Assembly: GCF_020179385.1 (NCBI RefSeq) | Contig: NZ_JAIBLJ010000023.1 | Location: forward strand, 246 to 56,284 | Direction: 5' to 3' | Source: Alkalihalobacillus sp. YIM B00296 | GTDB taxonomy: Bacteria > Bacillota > Bacilli > Bacillales > Fictibacillaceae | DNA length: 56,039 bases | Shown here: positions 1 to 9,194 of the stretch, in pieces | Numbering within the stretch: the stretch's first letter is position 1 | Layout: the number at the start of each line of letters is the position of its first letter | Translations under genes and position numbers: made by a program | Notes under the pieces: model-generated | The model's input: the letters and a program-made list of their open reading frames with translations, nothing else | The model's database searches: none | What the model was told of the DNA's origin: nothing

Positions 1-263
1 TAACATGAAGTATTTTAGGTTTTTATTGAAAAATGTTGACAAACTATTAGCTGGTTTAACGGAATTATCAAATTCATTTATCCATCCTTATTTTACCACA
101 AAAAAAACTGCGAAAGAAAAAATGACATTAAAAACGTCATCATAATCGGTACTCATTTTGGCAAGATCCTTGTATTATACAATAACTGTTATCTAATGAA
201 TTTATCGTGTCGTTTGAACTGTCATTTGGTCAATAAATGTTTGGTAAACCTTGGGATTATAGG

Positions 264-294
264 GAAATGCCCTGTGTCAATTCACAGGACATTT
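264..294. terminator. Hairpin, possible terminator
   Basis: AAATGCCCTGTG and CACAGGACATTT pair around a 6-nt loop with one mismatch. Only a short T-rich tail follows on the + strand, so its role as a terminator for a gene to the left of the window is inferred. Confidence 0.4.
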
Positions 295-315
295 CTATTG
301 TCATTAATAAGTTAT

Positions 316-336
316 GCATCCCAAAACGGAACCCTT
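316..336 (+). repeat. Dispersed CCAAAACGGAACCC motif, copy 1
   Basis: The sequence CCAAAACGGAACCC is shared exactly with 3441-3462 and 21198-21220. All three copies are in the same orientation and lie in non-coding DNA. Its nature is unknown; it could be a remnant of a mobile-element end or a small dispersed repeat. Confidence 0.55.
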
Positions 337-556
337 ATAAAAAGGGATTCAGCATGCTTTTTAGAATATTCGTATCATTTATCTAGGTTTGTTAGATGGG
401 CCATTCAGACTGAAGTTGATTTTAAACCACAAATATAGAGGAATACAGCGAATGTTCTACACCCCATTTATGACATAACTCGTCTGGAGGTGGACTATAG
501 TCCGCTTTCTTTTTTAGACAACATAAAAATATACGATTATGCACCCCAAGTGGGTG

Positions 557-1951
557 TCAAGCTAGCTTTTGCAGGTTGATGCATTGCTGTCTGTAAGCCT
601 CTGACTCCTGTGTCTTTCCCATCTCTCCATACACTTTTGCAAGCCATCGAAACGGTTTTGGATCGGTTGGATTCAGTTCGGTCTGCCAGCTGAAGCATTC
701 CACCGCTTGATTCAACTGCCTGAATTCATAATACAACTCTCCAAGGGTTTGCATCTGGTCCGGATCATTACTAAGCTCTTGCATCATATCGATCTTTCTG
801 ATGATTTGAAGATTTTCATGAATTTCTTTAAAAGGTCTAAGCCATTCTTGGACCGAAGGAAGCTCCTCGGTTTTCAACAAGGAAATGACGTATTTGGTCA
901 GAAGGGTATCCGCTTTTTCAGGATACATGTTCATAACTCGCTTCATTACCGTGTGAAGCATTTCTGGTTCTATTGGGTCTTTTTCTGGATCCACCTGCTC
1001 GAGTAGGTTTCCAAAGGTTTGGACTTGATTACTGTTAAGCTCGAAATCATGGTTTTTCATCATACGGGAAACATCTTCGATTTTATGGTGGTTGATGTAG
1101 TGTTGGAACAGATTTTGTTGCAACGGAAGGAATTCAGGTAATTGAGAGGATAGCGTTTCTAGGATGTACATCGTTTCATATTCGTCAAAATGCGCTTCAA
1201 GCAGTTTGAGAAGAGGGTAGTAGTCGTCGGTTGAAGGTGATGAAGTCACTTTGTAACTAAATAAAGCAATTAAATCGATCCAGCGGGACTCTTTTTCAAG
1301 CCGTTCTGTGAGCTGCTGAAAACAGGAGTCCTTCTCTTTCCTGTAATAGAGTGCTTTCTCAGCAAAAATGAAATCCTCTGCAAGGATTTTCTCAGCGTTT
1401 TTGTTATATAAATCGGCATACTTTTGGACCTTGATGTCGTTGGCAAGGTGTTCAACCAAGCTGTGATTAGGTGCAAAATCCATTAAAATACGGATGATTT
1501 TATAGCCTAAGAACGTTTGTCCTTTTCGGTTATAATGGTAAAAAACGGCTTTGATTTCATTGAACAATTGCTTTTTTGGAATGAACGATTCGAAGAATGT
1601 TAGAATAAATGCCTTTTCTTGTGGCGTATAATGCTTCTCGATCTTATCCAATAGTGGATTTAAGCTGAGTATTTCGCAGGGGTGATTGGAGGTAAACAAT
1701 TCTTTAATAAACGGATGGGGAGCGTTGTAAACCATACCTCTTTTAAATGCTTTTTCAATGAATGAGCGTCGTCGAAGTTTAGTTGCTTTTGCGGCTGTGA
1801 GAAATCGGTACTTGTAAAAGAACAGATAATACACTTCACTGTCTTCACTATACGCTTCAATGATTTCGCCCTGGAGATAGAGCGTCAACCTTTCAGCTCG
1901 TAGTCGGATTGGATTTTTGTGGTCATAAAGTAAAAATTGATTTTGATCCAT
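557..1951 (-). CDS. TPR-like helical repeat protein of unknown function
   Basis: A 464-residue, soluble, strongly helical protein with no signal peptide or membrane segment. The start at 1951 (MDQNQFLL) is chosen because a GGGGG ribosome binding site lies about 9 nt upstream; the frame stays open a little further upstream without such a site. The C-terminal ~50 residues (LGELYYEFRQLNQAVECF then WLAKVYGEMGKTQESEAY) look like two tetratricopeptide units, and the middle is a series of amphipathic helices. This suggests a protein-protein interaction scaffold. I do not recognise the family, and the neighbours give no functional hint. Confidence 0.7.
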   Translation of the reverse strand: MDQNQFLLYDHKNPIRLRAERLTLYLQGEIIEAYSEDSEVYYLFFYKYRFLTAAKATKLRRRSFIEKAFKRGMVYNAPHPFIKELFTSNHPCEILSLNPLLDKIEKHYTPQEKAFILTFFESFIPKKQLFNEIKAVFYHYNRKGQTFLGYKIIRILMDFAPNHSLVEHLANDIKVQKYADLYNKNAEKILAEDFIFAEKALYYRKEKDSCFQQLTERLEKESRWIDLIALFSYKVTSSPSTDDYYPLLKLLEAHFDEYETMYILETLSSQLPEFLPLQQNLFQHYINHHKIEDVSRMMKNHDFELNSNQVQTFGNLLEQVDPEKDPIEPEMLHTVMKRVMNMYPEKADTLLTKYVISLLKTEELPSVQEWLRPFKEIHENLQIIRKIDMMQELSNDPDQMQTLGELYYEFRQLNQAVECFSWQTELNPTDPKPFRWLAKVYGEMGKTQESEAYRQQCINLQKLA

Positions 1952-2062
1952 ATCATAATCCCCCCTATTCGTATCTCTAATATAGCATACTCTCACTTTG
2001 AACTCATGCCCCCTGTTCAATAAAAATAACCCCTATACTCAGGAGTTATTTTTCGATAGGCT

Positions 2063-2980
2063 TTATGGCAGGTTATTTCCTGCCGAAAGATACAGCTCAT
2101 ACCATTCTTCTCTTGTCAATTTAACGTCGGACGCTTTTGCGATGCCAGCCATGCGTTGTGGATTCATTGTTCCAACGACTGGTTGGATATTAGCAGGGTG
2201 GCGCAAGATCCAAGCAATGGCAATCGCTGAATCAGTAACGTCATACTTCTCAGCCAGCTCCTGCAGTTTTGCGTTGACTTCCGGGAAGTTCTCATTTCCA
2301 ACAAACGATCCTTTGATCATACCGTATTGGAACGGCGACCATGCCTGGATTATCATGTCGTTCAGACGGCTGTACTCAAGCATGCTTCCATCTCGCATAA
2401 CTGATCCTTCATGCTGCATATTCACATTGACTCCAGCATCAATCATCGGCGTATGCATGATACTGAACTGCATCTGGTTGATGATCAAGTCCTGCTCTAA
2501 GCTTCTTTTTAAAAGTTCAATCTGCATCGGGTTATGGTTACTAACACCGAAATGACGGACTTTCCCGCTTTCCTTCAACTCATGGAACGCTTCCGCCACT
2601 TCTTCCGGCTCCATCAAGGCATCCGGACGATGCAGTAACAAAATATCGATATAATCCGTCTTCAAACGTTTCAAGCTGCCCTCTACTGAACTAAGGATAT
2701 GTTCTTTTGAAAAATCAAAAAACCCTTTCCGGATCGCACATTTCGTCTGGATGACCATCTTTTCACGAACAGAAGGATTCATGTCGATTGCGTCCGCAAA
2801 AATGGATTCCGACTCTCCACCGCCATAAATATCTGCATGGTCGAATAGATCGACCCCATGTTCCATCGCGTTTTCAATGACATGCCTCGCTTCATCTTTA
2901 GAAAGTGTGCTCATTCTCATACAACCTAATGAAATCTCTCCAACTTCCAGGCCGCTGTTCCCTAACTTGATTCTTTTCAA
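2063..2980 (-). CDS. Aldo/keto reductase (YdhF-like)
   Basis: A 305-residue NADPH-dependent aldo/keto reductase with a TIM-barrel fold, cytosolic. The catalytic tetrad of the family is visible: Asp and Tyr in FDHADIYGGGES, Lys in MVIQTKCAI and His in LLLHRPDALMEP. The cofactor-binding C-terminal part includes the segment AIAWILRHPANIQPVVGT. It most resembles the YdhF branch of predicted oxidoreductases. The start is taken as the TTG at 2980 (MKRIKLGNSGLEV) because GAGGTG sits 7 nt upstream; a GTG at 2989 overlaps that site and is less likely. It appears monocistronic. The physiological substrate cannot be read from sequence. Confidence 0.9.
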   Translation of the reverse strand: MKRIKLGNSGLEVGEISLGCMRMSTLSKDEARHVIENAMEHGVDLFDHADIYGGGESESIFADAIDMNPSVREKMVIQTKCAIRKGFFDFSKEHILSSVEGSLKRLKTDYIDILLLHRPDALMEPEEVAEAFHELKESGKVRHFGVSNHNPMQIELLKRSLEQDLIINQMQFSIMHTPMIDAGVNVNMQHEGSVMRDGSMLEYSRLNDMIIQAWSPFQYGMIKGSFVGNENFPEVNAKLQELAEKYDVTDSAIAIAWILRHPANIQPVVGTMNPQRMAGIAKASDVKLTREEWYELYLSAGNNLP

Positions 2981-3079
2981 AAAGGTCACCTCTTTAGAGT
3001 AGGAATGCTTCTATTCTAACACTCTATTTTATGTACCCGCCATGACTCTGCTTTCGCAATGATATGATAAACTCAAATT

Positions 3080-3437
3080 TTAATATGACCTTACAGGAGA
3101 TATAAGTTGAAGTTGAGAATCATTTCTTACTGGTAGAACTAAAATAGGTCTCATTGAACCATTAAAACATAATTTAACCTCATCTTCTTTAATAGCTCTT
3201 AAGGCATCCATCATAAAATTTCCATCAAGAGAAATATTTAGCTCCTCATCTCCAGATATATTATTAAGGTATTGTATTTCTTCAATTTGCCCCATTTCTG
3301 TTGACTTGGAAGAGATTTAAACTCTCGAATTGTCGCTAATTTGAAAATTTATATTGTTGTTTCTCCATTTGCTAGCAAATAAACTAGCTCTATCAATACC
3401 TTTTAGTAAATTTTTAGTATCTAGTGTAATAATTGTA
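3080..3437 (-). pseudogene. Remnant of a DNA polymerase III beta clamp (DnaN) C-terminus
   Basis: On the minus strand one frame reads TLDTKNLLKGIDRASLFA, then a stop codon (V-stop-ISSKSTEMG), then LDGNFMMDALRAIKEDEVKL, MRPILVLPV and finally LQLISPVRSY followed by a stop. This matches the last third of the sliding clamp: the GIDRASLLA helix, ISSNSPEIG, the MLDALKAI region and the terminal LILPVRTY. The in-frame stop and the absence of domains I and II make it a pseudogene fragment. Its 5' edge abuts the CCAAAACGGAACCC motif at 3441, which may mark the break. A second, diverged dnaN copy that was lost is the likely origin (inference). Confidence 0.8.
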
Positions 3438-3440
3438 CTT

Positions 3441-3462
3441 GCACCCCAAAACGGAACCCTTT
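3441..3462 (+). repeat. Dispersed CCAAAACGGAACCC motif, copy 2
   Basis: Shares GCA(T/C)CCCAAAACGGAACCC with copy 1 and CCAAAACGGAACCC with copy 3. It lies exactly between the truncated DnaN remnant and the end of the MFS gene. Confidence 0.55.
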
Positions 3463-3481
3463 ATTGTCTATCATGGTGTAT

Positions 3482-4642
3482 TCAACTTGAGACGATCGAT
3501 TTTTCTTTTTGGCCTATCCCCTGCCACCCGATGATCGTAATGGCTAGCGCAACCACGATAAACGCGATGAAGTACGGTGAAATGAATGCGCGGATCGCAC
3601 CCGCGGTAAGCGAGCTTGCGATGATTCCCAGCGAAAAAACCGCTGAGAGGATGCCGAATGCGGTTCCGTGTTTGCTTTTATCGATTTTTTCCGTAATTAA
3701 GGTAGTGATGGCTGGAAACAGGATGCCCAAACCGATTCCGACGACGAACAATAGCTGGCCGAGGCTAAGTGGCGCGAACGGCACCACCATCTGATAAAAA
3801 CACGCCGCCAACACGAGCATGCCGAACATCGTCCGGATCAAAGCTGAGATCCGGTTGATCCAGGTCATACAGACGATTACCAATGTCCCGACGCCAATAT
3901 AGCTGAACAACTTGCCTGCATCACTCGTCGACATTCCTTTTTCCACCACTAAAAACGGAAGTTCATAGCCAATGGTCCCTTGCGCGTACATCAAGGCGAA
4001 AGCGACAAAATAGATCATCAACAAGTGTTTATCCAACCTCAATCCACCGCTGTCAGCCTGCTCTTTTTTATACACGGTGATCGGTTCGAACTCCCTGATA
4101 GACATAACACCGATGACGGCTGTAATGAAGATGCATCCACCAATGATAAAATAAGTGCCTTGATAATCCACGAGTTCCACAAGGTACCCGCCGATCGTCG
4201 GAGAAACGATATGTGCAATCGTCATCAGCAATCCGTTGAACGCCATGTTCTTCCCTTGCTGATGGCTGTTCTTTGCGTAACCGGACAATAGCGCAAAGCA
4301 TGCCGGTGTCATGAACGCCAGGACGAGCCCATTGAATAAACGCAGGACCAACAACCCGTCAGGATTGGATGCAATCCCATGCCCCATCATCAATAACCCA
4401 GATAAAAAAAGCGGTACCACAATGAACTTTTTCTTACCAAAAGCATCAATCAGCGGTCCAGCAATCAAGTTTCCACACATATTTGCGAAGGACGATACAC
4501 TCATCATGATGCTGACAAAAAAGCTTGTCGCCCCAAGTGCCACCGCATAAGGCGTGAAGATCGGATACTGGATATGTAAACTTAAAGACACCAAAAAAAG
4601 CACCGTGAAAATCGCAGCCATGCCTTTTCTTCTCTCGTCCAT
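3482..4642 (-). CDS. MFS transporter
   Basis: A 386-residue major facilitator superfamily permease with about 12 predicted transmembrane segments. The start at 4642 (MDERRKGMAAIF) is preceded by GGAGGCG at a good distance. The MFS motif between TM2 and TM3 is visible as AGPLIDAFGKKK, and the central cytosolic loop (EPITVYKKEQ) separates the two six-helix halves. It belongs to the drug/sugar efflux-like MFS-1 group, so export of a small molecule is plausible, but the substrate is unknown. It is co-directional with the upstream permease remnant, about 180 bp away. Confidence 0.88.
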   Translation of the reverse strand: MDERRKGMAAIFTVLFLVSLSLHIQYPIFTPYAVALGATSFFVSIMMSVSSFANMCGNLIAGPLIDAFGKKKFIVVPLFLSGLLMMGHGIASNPDGLLVLRLFNGLVLAFMTPACFALLSGYAKNSHQQGKNMAFNGLLMTIAHIVSPTIGGYLVELVDYQGTYFIIGGCIFITAVIGVMSIREFEPITVYKKEQADSGGLRLDKHLLMIYFVAFALMYAQGTIGYELPFLVVEKGMSTSDAGKLFSYIGVGTLVIVCMTWINRISALIRTMFGMLVLAACFYQMVVPFAPLSLGQLLFVVGIGLGILFPAITTLITEKIDKSKHGTAFGILSAVFSLGIIASSLTAGAIRAFISPYFIAFIVVALAITIIGWQGIGQKEKSIVSS

Positions 4643-4823
4643 AAAATCGCCTCCAACATAAGTGTATGAACGAAATCGAAAAAGAGACATGCTCAATAAA
4701 TTTTGATAAGACCTAATTAATATTACGGATTCATAACGTATTTAGTCCCGTAGAGGAAAAACACAAGGCGCTACATGTTGGAAACCAATTTGCGTTTTCG
4801 TTTCCAATTACATAAAGTGGTTT

Positions 4824-6110
4824 TCATCCTGCTTTTTCTTTGGATATGAATTTAGAAAAAATAAAGATCACTAAAATCATCCCCAAACTGATAAACATGC
4901 CGATTCTTTGATTCATATGGACAATTGCCCCTGATATAGCGAGTAAAATAATCACAATGCCTATATAGGAAGTATACGGAGATCCGAATGCTTTGAATGT
5001 CCCTTGGTTATCAACATACGTAGGATGTAGTTTGATCTGTGAAGCTAGGATGATCACCCAGTTCAAAATTAGCATGACACCTGCAGAAGTCGTCACATAT
5101 TCATACATCGTGCCTGGTAAAAGGTATGAGAAAAGAATGGAAATCGCCAGTCCAATTGCCGTCAATAACAGGGCCGGTAACGCTACACCACGATTATTTT
5201 TCTTTTGCAGTATTTTTGGTGCATCCCCATCCTTAGCTAGCGAAACCATGACACGACTGATCGAAAACAAGGCTCCGACCATCGTTGAAAAGGCTGCACT
5301 GATGATGATGACATTAAAGATGGTATCCAGATAAGGGATATGGAATGCCGATAGTGCTGTCACAAAAGGACTTTCTGACTCGTTGATGATGGTCCAGTCC
5401 ACCATTTCCAATACAAAAAATAAGGATAATATGTAGATTGAAATCAAGGTGATGATCAGTCCTACACCTGTCTTTGGAACATCTTTCTTACTTTCAAGTT
5501 CCGATGATGCGACCCCAACAACTGCAATCCCCCCAAATGAAAAGAAGATGAAAATCATCGCTGACCATAACCCACCGATCCCATTTGGAAAAAGATCACC
5601 GATTCCTGAGTGGTTTACGGAGACGATATGCTTCGGACTGATGAAATCCAACAAGAACAATGTTCCAAAGACGATGAAAATGATGAGCGTTGATAATTTA
5701 ATAATGGCAAACAAAGACTCTATTTCACCAAAATTCTTTACCCCTAACAAATTGATTCCAAAGCCCAACACCGCATAAATAATCGAAAATAACCATAATG
5801 GTATATGAGGAAACCAGAACTGTGTAAAGGTCGAAAGCGCCACGATTTCACTGGACATGATCAAGACGCCAGACAGCCAATACATCCACCCTGAAAGAAA
5901 CCCTGCAGAATGTCCGAATGCTTTCCTTGCATATGTCCGAAAAGAGCCTGTTTCTGTATCATTTACCGTCATTTCGGCTAAAGAATTGAACACAAAGAAA
6001 GTAGTCAACCCCGCGATCAAGTATCCAATCAAAATAGAGGGGCCTGCAATTTTGATTGAAAGACCTGTCCCCAGGAAAAAGCCGGCACCTATGATCGAAC
6101 CACAGTCGAC
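4824..6110 (-). pseudogene. Amino-acid permease (APC superfamily), 5'-truncated
   Basis: The body is an APC-family amino-acid permease with about 11 membrane segments; SFRTYARKAFGHSAGFLSGW and the FFSFGGIAVVGVASSE helix are typical. The first usable start codon in frame is a TTG at 6032, but the reading frame upstream still encodes GSIIGAGFFLGTGLSIKI, AGPSILIGYL: the conserved glycine-rich substrate-binding helix TM1. Immediately before it the family sequence stops and a TAA follows five codons further up, with no start codon or ribosome binding site. The gene has therefore lost its N-terminal ~20-30 residues, cut near 6105-6112 where the next cassette begins. A protein starting at 6032 would lack TM1 and is probably inactive. 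Confidence 0.75.
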
Positions 6111-6162
6111 TGTATGTTTTTAATTCAATACTTTTTTTACTGAATTCTATGGAGGTGGCAAT

Positions 6163-7536
6163 TTGAGACTGCTAAGCGAGATTGATGAAATAATACTAAA
6201 CAAACGAGAAGAATACATAGAACAATTGTTCACCCTACTACGTCAAAGGAGTATTAGCACACAAAATGAAGGAATTATTAAGTGTGCAGATTTGCTCAAG
6301 AGAATGATGGAGGCTATGGGGATAAACACCCAAATAATGAAAACTGATGGTCATCCAGTTGTTTATGGTGAAAGGATAAAGGATAAAAGTTTTTTTACGC
6401 TACTTATTTATGGCCATTATGATGTTCAACCGCCAGACCCAATTGCCGAATGGAAATCTCCCCCTTTTGAACCCACTATTAGAGAAAATAGAATATATGG
6501 CCGAGGAGCGGGAGACAACAAAGGACAACTAATGGCCCAACTCCTTGGTATTAATACATATATAGAGGCCTTCGGGGATCTACCTATTAATATTAAATTT
6601 GTATTTGAAGGAGAAGAGGAGAAAGGTAGCGTTAATTTAGCTGCTTTTGTAGAAGAACATAAAGACCTATTGAAAGCTGATTTGGTTTATACAGCTGATG
6701 GCTCCTCCCATTATAGTGGTTCCCCACTTATTTTATTAGGTGTAAGAGGGGTGCTTGCTCTTGAATTAAAGGCAAAAGAGGCGGAGTGGGATAACCACTC
6801 AGGGAATACGGGTAACATTTTAACCAATCCCGCTTGGAAGCTAATTGATTTATTACATACAATGCGCGGAAGAGATGGTAGTGTTTTAATTGATGGATTT
6901 TATGAAGATATTCGTCCTCCCTCTGTACGGGATAAAGAATTACTTAAATTATTACCTTTTGATGTTGAAGATATAGGTAAAAAAATTGGTTATCCCAGTT
7001 TAAATATGGATGGAGAATCATATTACCATAAGTTAACCATGGAACCAACATTTAATATTAATGGGTTGGAGAGTGGTCATACTGGTGCCGGTTTGAAAAC
7101 GATCATACCTTCTATGGCCACTGTAAGACTAGATATACGCCTCGTAGTTGATCAGGATCCTATGGATATCTATAAAAAAATCGCTCAACATGTTCAAGTC
7201 CATGATCCTAGCATCGATGTGAAATATTTAGGGTCGATGAAGCCGTCTAGGACTTCTGCAGATATTGAAATAGTGAAAGTTGTAACTAAAGCAATACAAC
7301 AATCATATGAAAAGAAGCCGATTATCCAACCGAGTCTTGGCGGCTCCCTACCTGACTATGTTTGGACAAGCATCTTAGGCATACCTTCTATAATAATGCC
7401 TTATGCAAATTTCGATCAAAGAAATCATTCTCCTAATGAAAATTTAGAATTAGATTACTTTTTTAACGGAATTAAGTGTACTTGCCACGTGATTCAGGCT
7501 CTCGGTGAACATTCCAAATCATATTCAAATAAATAA
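6163..7536 (+). CDS. M20-family metallopeptidase (dipeptidase/acylase)
   Basis: A 457-residue zinc peptidase of family M20, cytosolic, close in layout to carnosinase-like (CNDP) dipeptidases. The metal ligands and catalytic residues are visible: His in YGHYDVQP, bridging Asp in GRGAGDNKG, the Glu pair in EGEEEKGS, Asp in TADGSS and the C-terminal His in RNHSPNE. The dimerisation/lid domain lies in the middle. It starts with TTG at 6163 behind GGAGGTGG. It heads a three-gene + strand cluster with a transporter 26 bp downstream, so the substrate is probably a peptide or N-acyl amino acid imported by that transporter (inference). The DNA is visibly more AT-rich than the flanks. Confidence 0.9.
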   Translation: MRLLSEIDEIILNKREEYIEQLFTLLRQRSISTQNEGIIKCADLLKRMMEAMGINTQIMKTDGHPVVYGERIKDKSFFTLLIYGHYDVQPPDPIAEWKSPPFEPTIRENRIYGRGAGDNKGQLMAQLLGINTYIEAFGDLPINIKFVFEGEEEKGSVNLAAFVEEHKDLLKADLVYTADGSSHYSGSPLILLGVRGVLALELKAKEAEWDNHSGNTGNILTNPAWKLIDLLHTMRGRDGSVLIDGFYEDIRPPSVRDKELLKLLPFDVEDIGKKIGYPSLNMDGESYYHKLTMEPTFNINGLESGHTGAGLKTIIPSMATVRLDIRLVVDQDPMDIYKKIAQHVQVHDPSIDVKYLGSMKPSRTSADIEIVKVVTKAIQQSYEKKPIIQPSLGGSLPDYVWTSILGIPSIIMPYANFDQRNHSPNENLELDYFFNGIKCTCHVIQALGEHSKSYSNK

Positions 7537-7562
7537 CTATTGTTTAGAAAGGGCGAGTTTCA

Positions 7563-9005
7563 ATGGAAGAAAAATCAAATATCGGAACGCACGACGTGCA
7601 AGAGTCTAAGAAAAACAAAAAATTCCCTATGCCGGATGTTTTTGTCATTTTATTTTCTTTTCTGTTAATAGCTTATGCTCTTTCTTATATTATTCCTTCA
7701 GGTTCTTATGAGAGAGTAGAAAGGGGTGGGATTACACAGATAGATCCAAATAGTTTTCAATACGTAAAGAGTGAATCTTTATCTATAATGGATTTATTTT
7801 TATCCATTGTACAAGGACTTTCTGCATCAGCTGACATAGTGTTTCTAATTCTTATAGTCGGAGGTACCCTTGCACTCATTGAATCAAGTGGAGCATTTAA
7901 AGCAGGAATTGGTTCTCTTATTAGATTGACAAGGGGCAATTACTTGTTGTTACTTGTCACTTTCTCTAGTATATTTGCTGTCCTCTCGACGTTTGGAGTC
8001 GGAGCCAACATAGTCATTGCTTTTGTACCAATAGGAATAATAATTGCTCGGTCTCTGAAGCTGGATCCTGTTGTAGGGGTTGCACTGGTTTTCTTAGGAT
8101 CCTATTCTGGTTGGGCTGGAGGAGTTTTTGATCCAATAGTAACAGTTTTTGCTCAAAGTATTGCTGAGCTTCCTTTATTTTCAGGTGTTTTATTCCGTCT
8201 TGTGATTTTTGTTATTTTTGTCTCTATCACCATTTTATATATCTGTTTATATGCCAAAAAAGTACGGCACAATCCGGCTAACAGTCTAATGGGACCTGAC
8301 TATCTTTCTCAGTATCCTGATTATGAAGATAAGGAATCTGTAACAAGTACGATTTTTACAACACAACAAAAAATAATCCTCTTGTTGTTTGTAACATTCC
8401 TTGGGATCTATTTGTATGGTGCATTTAATCTAAAATGGAATATAAAAGAACTTTCAGCAATTTTCATTATGCTCGGCATTGCTGTAGCTATCGTTTCAAG
8501 GATTTCCCCGAATCAATTCGTAAATGAGTTCATGAAAGGTATTAAACAAGTAATATATGGAGCTCTTGTAGTTGGTTTAGCTCGAGCTGTCATCATTCTA
8601 CTAGAAAATGGACGTGTCATAGATACAGTTGTCAACGGAACCACTGCGACTTTAGATATGTTCTCTCCTGTTGTATCTATGCAGTTGTTATACTTCTTTA
8701 ATTTATTTTTCAATTCAATCATTACTTCTGGAACAGGGCAAGCTGCAATCGTTATGCCAATCATGGTACCAATTGTGGATATGTTAGATGTTACAAGACA
8801 AGTTGCATTTATAACATTTAAGTTAGGGGACGCAATTACAAATATCATCACCCCTCTTTCTGGAACATTAATGGCTTGTTTGGCATTAGGAAAAGTATCA
8901 TACGGAAAATGGTTGAAATTTATTTTTCCATTATTTCTAATCTGGACTGTAATTGGTGCAATTTTGGTAGGAATTGCTGTAATTATCCAATATGGACCTT
9001 ACTAG
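7563..9005 (+). CDS. YfcC/DcuC-type membrane transporter
   Basis: A 480-residue integral membrane protein with about 12 transmembrane helices after a charged 22-residue N-terminus. It belongs to the YfcC family of the DcuC/ion-transporter superfamily: ALSYIIPSGSYERV near the start, the inward helix motif GGTLALIESSGAFKAGI, GSYSGWAGGVFDPI, and the mirrored second-half motif SGTGQAAIVMPIMVPI. Family members carry C4-dicarboxylates, amino acids or p-aminobenzoyl-glutamate. Association with an M20 peptidase, as in aminobenzoyl-glutamate utilisation loci, favours import of a peptide-like or N-acyl amino acid (inference). The ATG at 7563 has a weak GGGCGAG site. Confidence 0.85.
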   Translation: MEEKSNIGTHDVQESKKNKKFPMPDVFVILFSFLLIAYALSYIIPSGSYERVERGGITQIDPNSFQYVKSESLSIMDLFLSIVQGLSASADIVFLILIVGGTLALIESSGAFKAGIGSLIRLTRGNYLLLLVTFSSIFAVLSTFGVGANIVIAFVPIGIIIARSLKLDPVVGVALVFLGSYSGWAGGVFDPIVTVFAQSIAELPLFSGVLFRLVIFVIFVSITILYICLYAKKVRHNPANSLMGPDYLSQYPDYEDKESVTSTIFTTQQKIILLLFVTFLGIYLYGAFNLKWNIKELSAIFIMLGIAVAIVSRISPNQFVNEFMKGIKQVIYGALVVGLARAVIILLENGRVIDTVVNGTTATLDMFSPVVSMQLLYFFNLFFNSIITSGTGQAAIVMPIMVPIVDMLDVTRQVAFITFKLGDAITNIITPLSGTLMACLALGKVSYGKWLKFIFPLFLIWTVIGAILVGIAVIIQYGPY

Positions 9006-9194
9006 ATTATATATTTAATATCCACTCAAAGTTATCACTTTAAACTGTGATCCATAGACTGTGAGGAATGATATTAAGGAAGTGTTATTAATGGATAAAT
9101 ACTGAAAGATATTTCAATGATTTTTTAAAGAACATTTCATTGAGTCGTGTCGGAAGAAAGTAGTTTTAAAAAATAATAACTTAGGAGGGTTACC

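Larger units (their letters stand above)
1..556. other. Gene-free left end with one hairpin and a dispersed motif
   Basis: No convincing coding sequence is seen. A possible 80-codon frame at 196-438 has no ribosome binding site and no recognisable protein features. The stretch holds a good hairpin at 264-294 and one copy of a short CCAAAACGGAACCC motif at 316-336. An inverted repeat (GCACCC...GGGTG) at 543-558 overlaps the end of the next gene and may help end its transcript. Confidence 0.5.

Noticed and set aside
196-438. 80-codon open frame on the + strand
   Set aside because: No ribosome binding site, irregular composition, spans the hairpin at 264-294 and the repeat motif at 316; it looks like chance.
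1998-2555. 185-codon frame on the + strand opposite the aldo/keto reductase
   Set aside because: Fully antisense to a convincing reductase gene; Ser/Cys-rich composition typical of a shadow frame.
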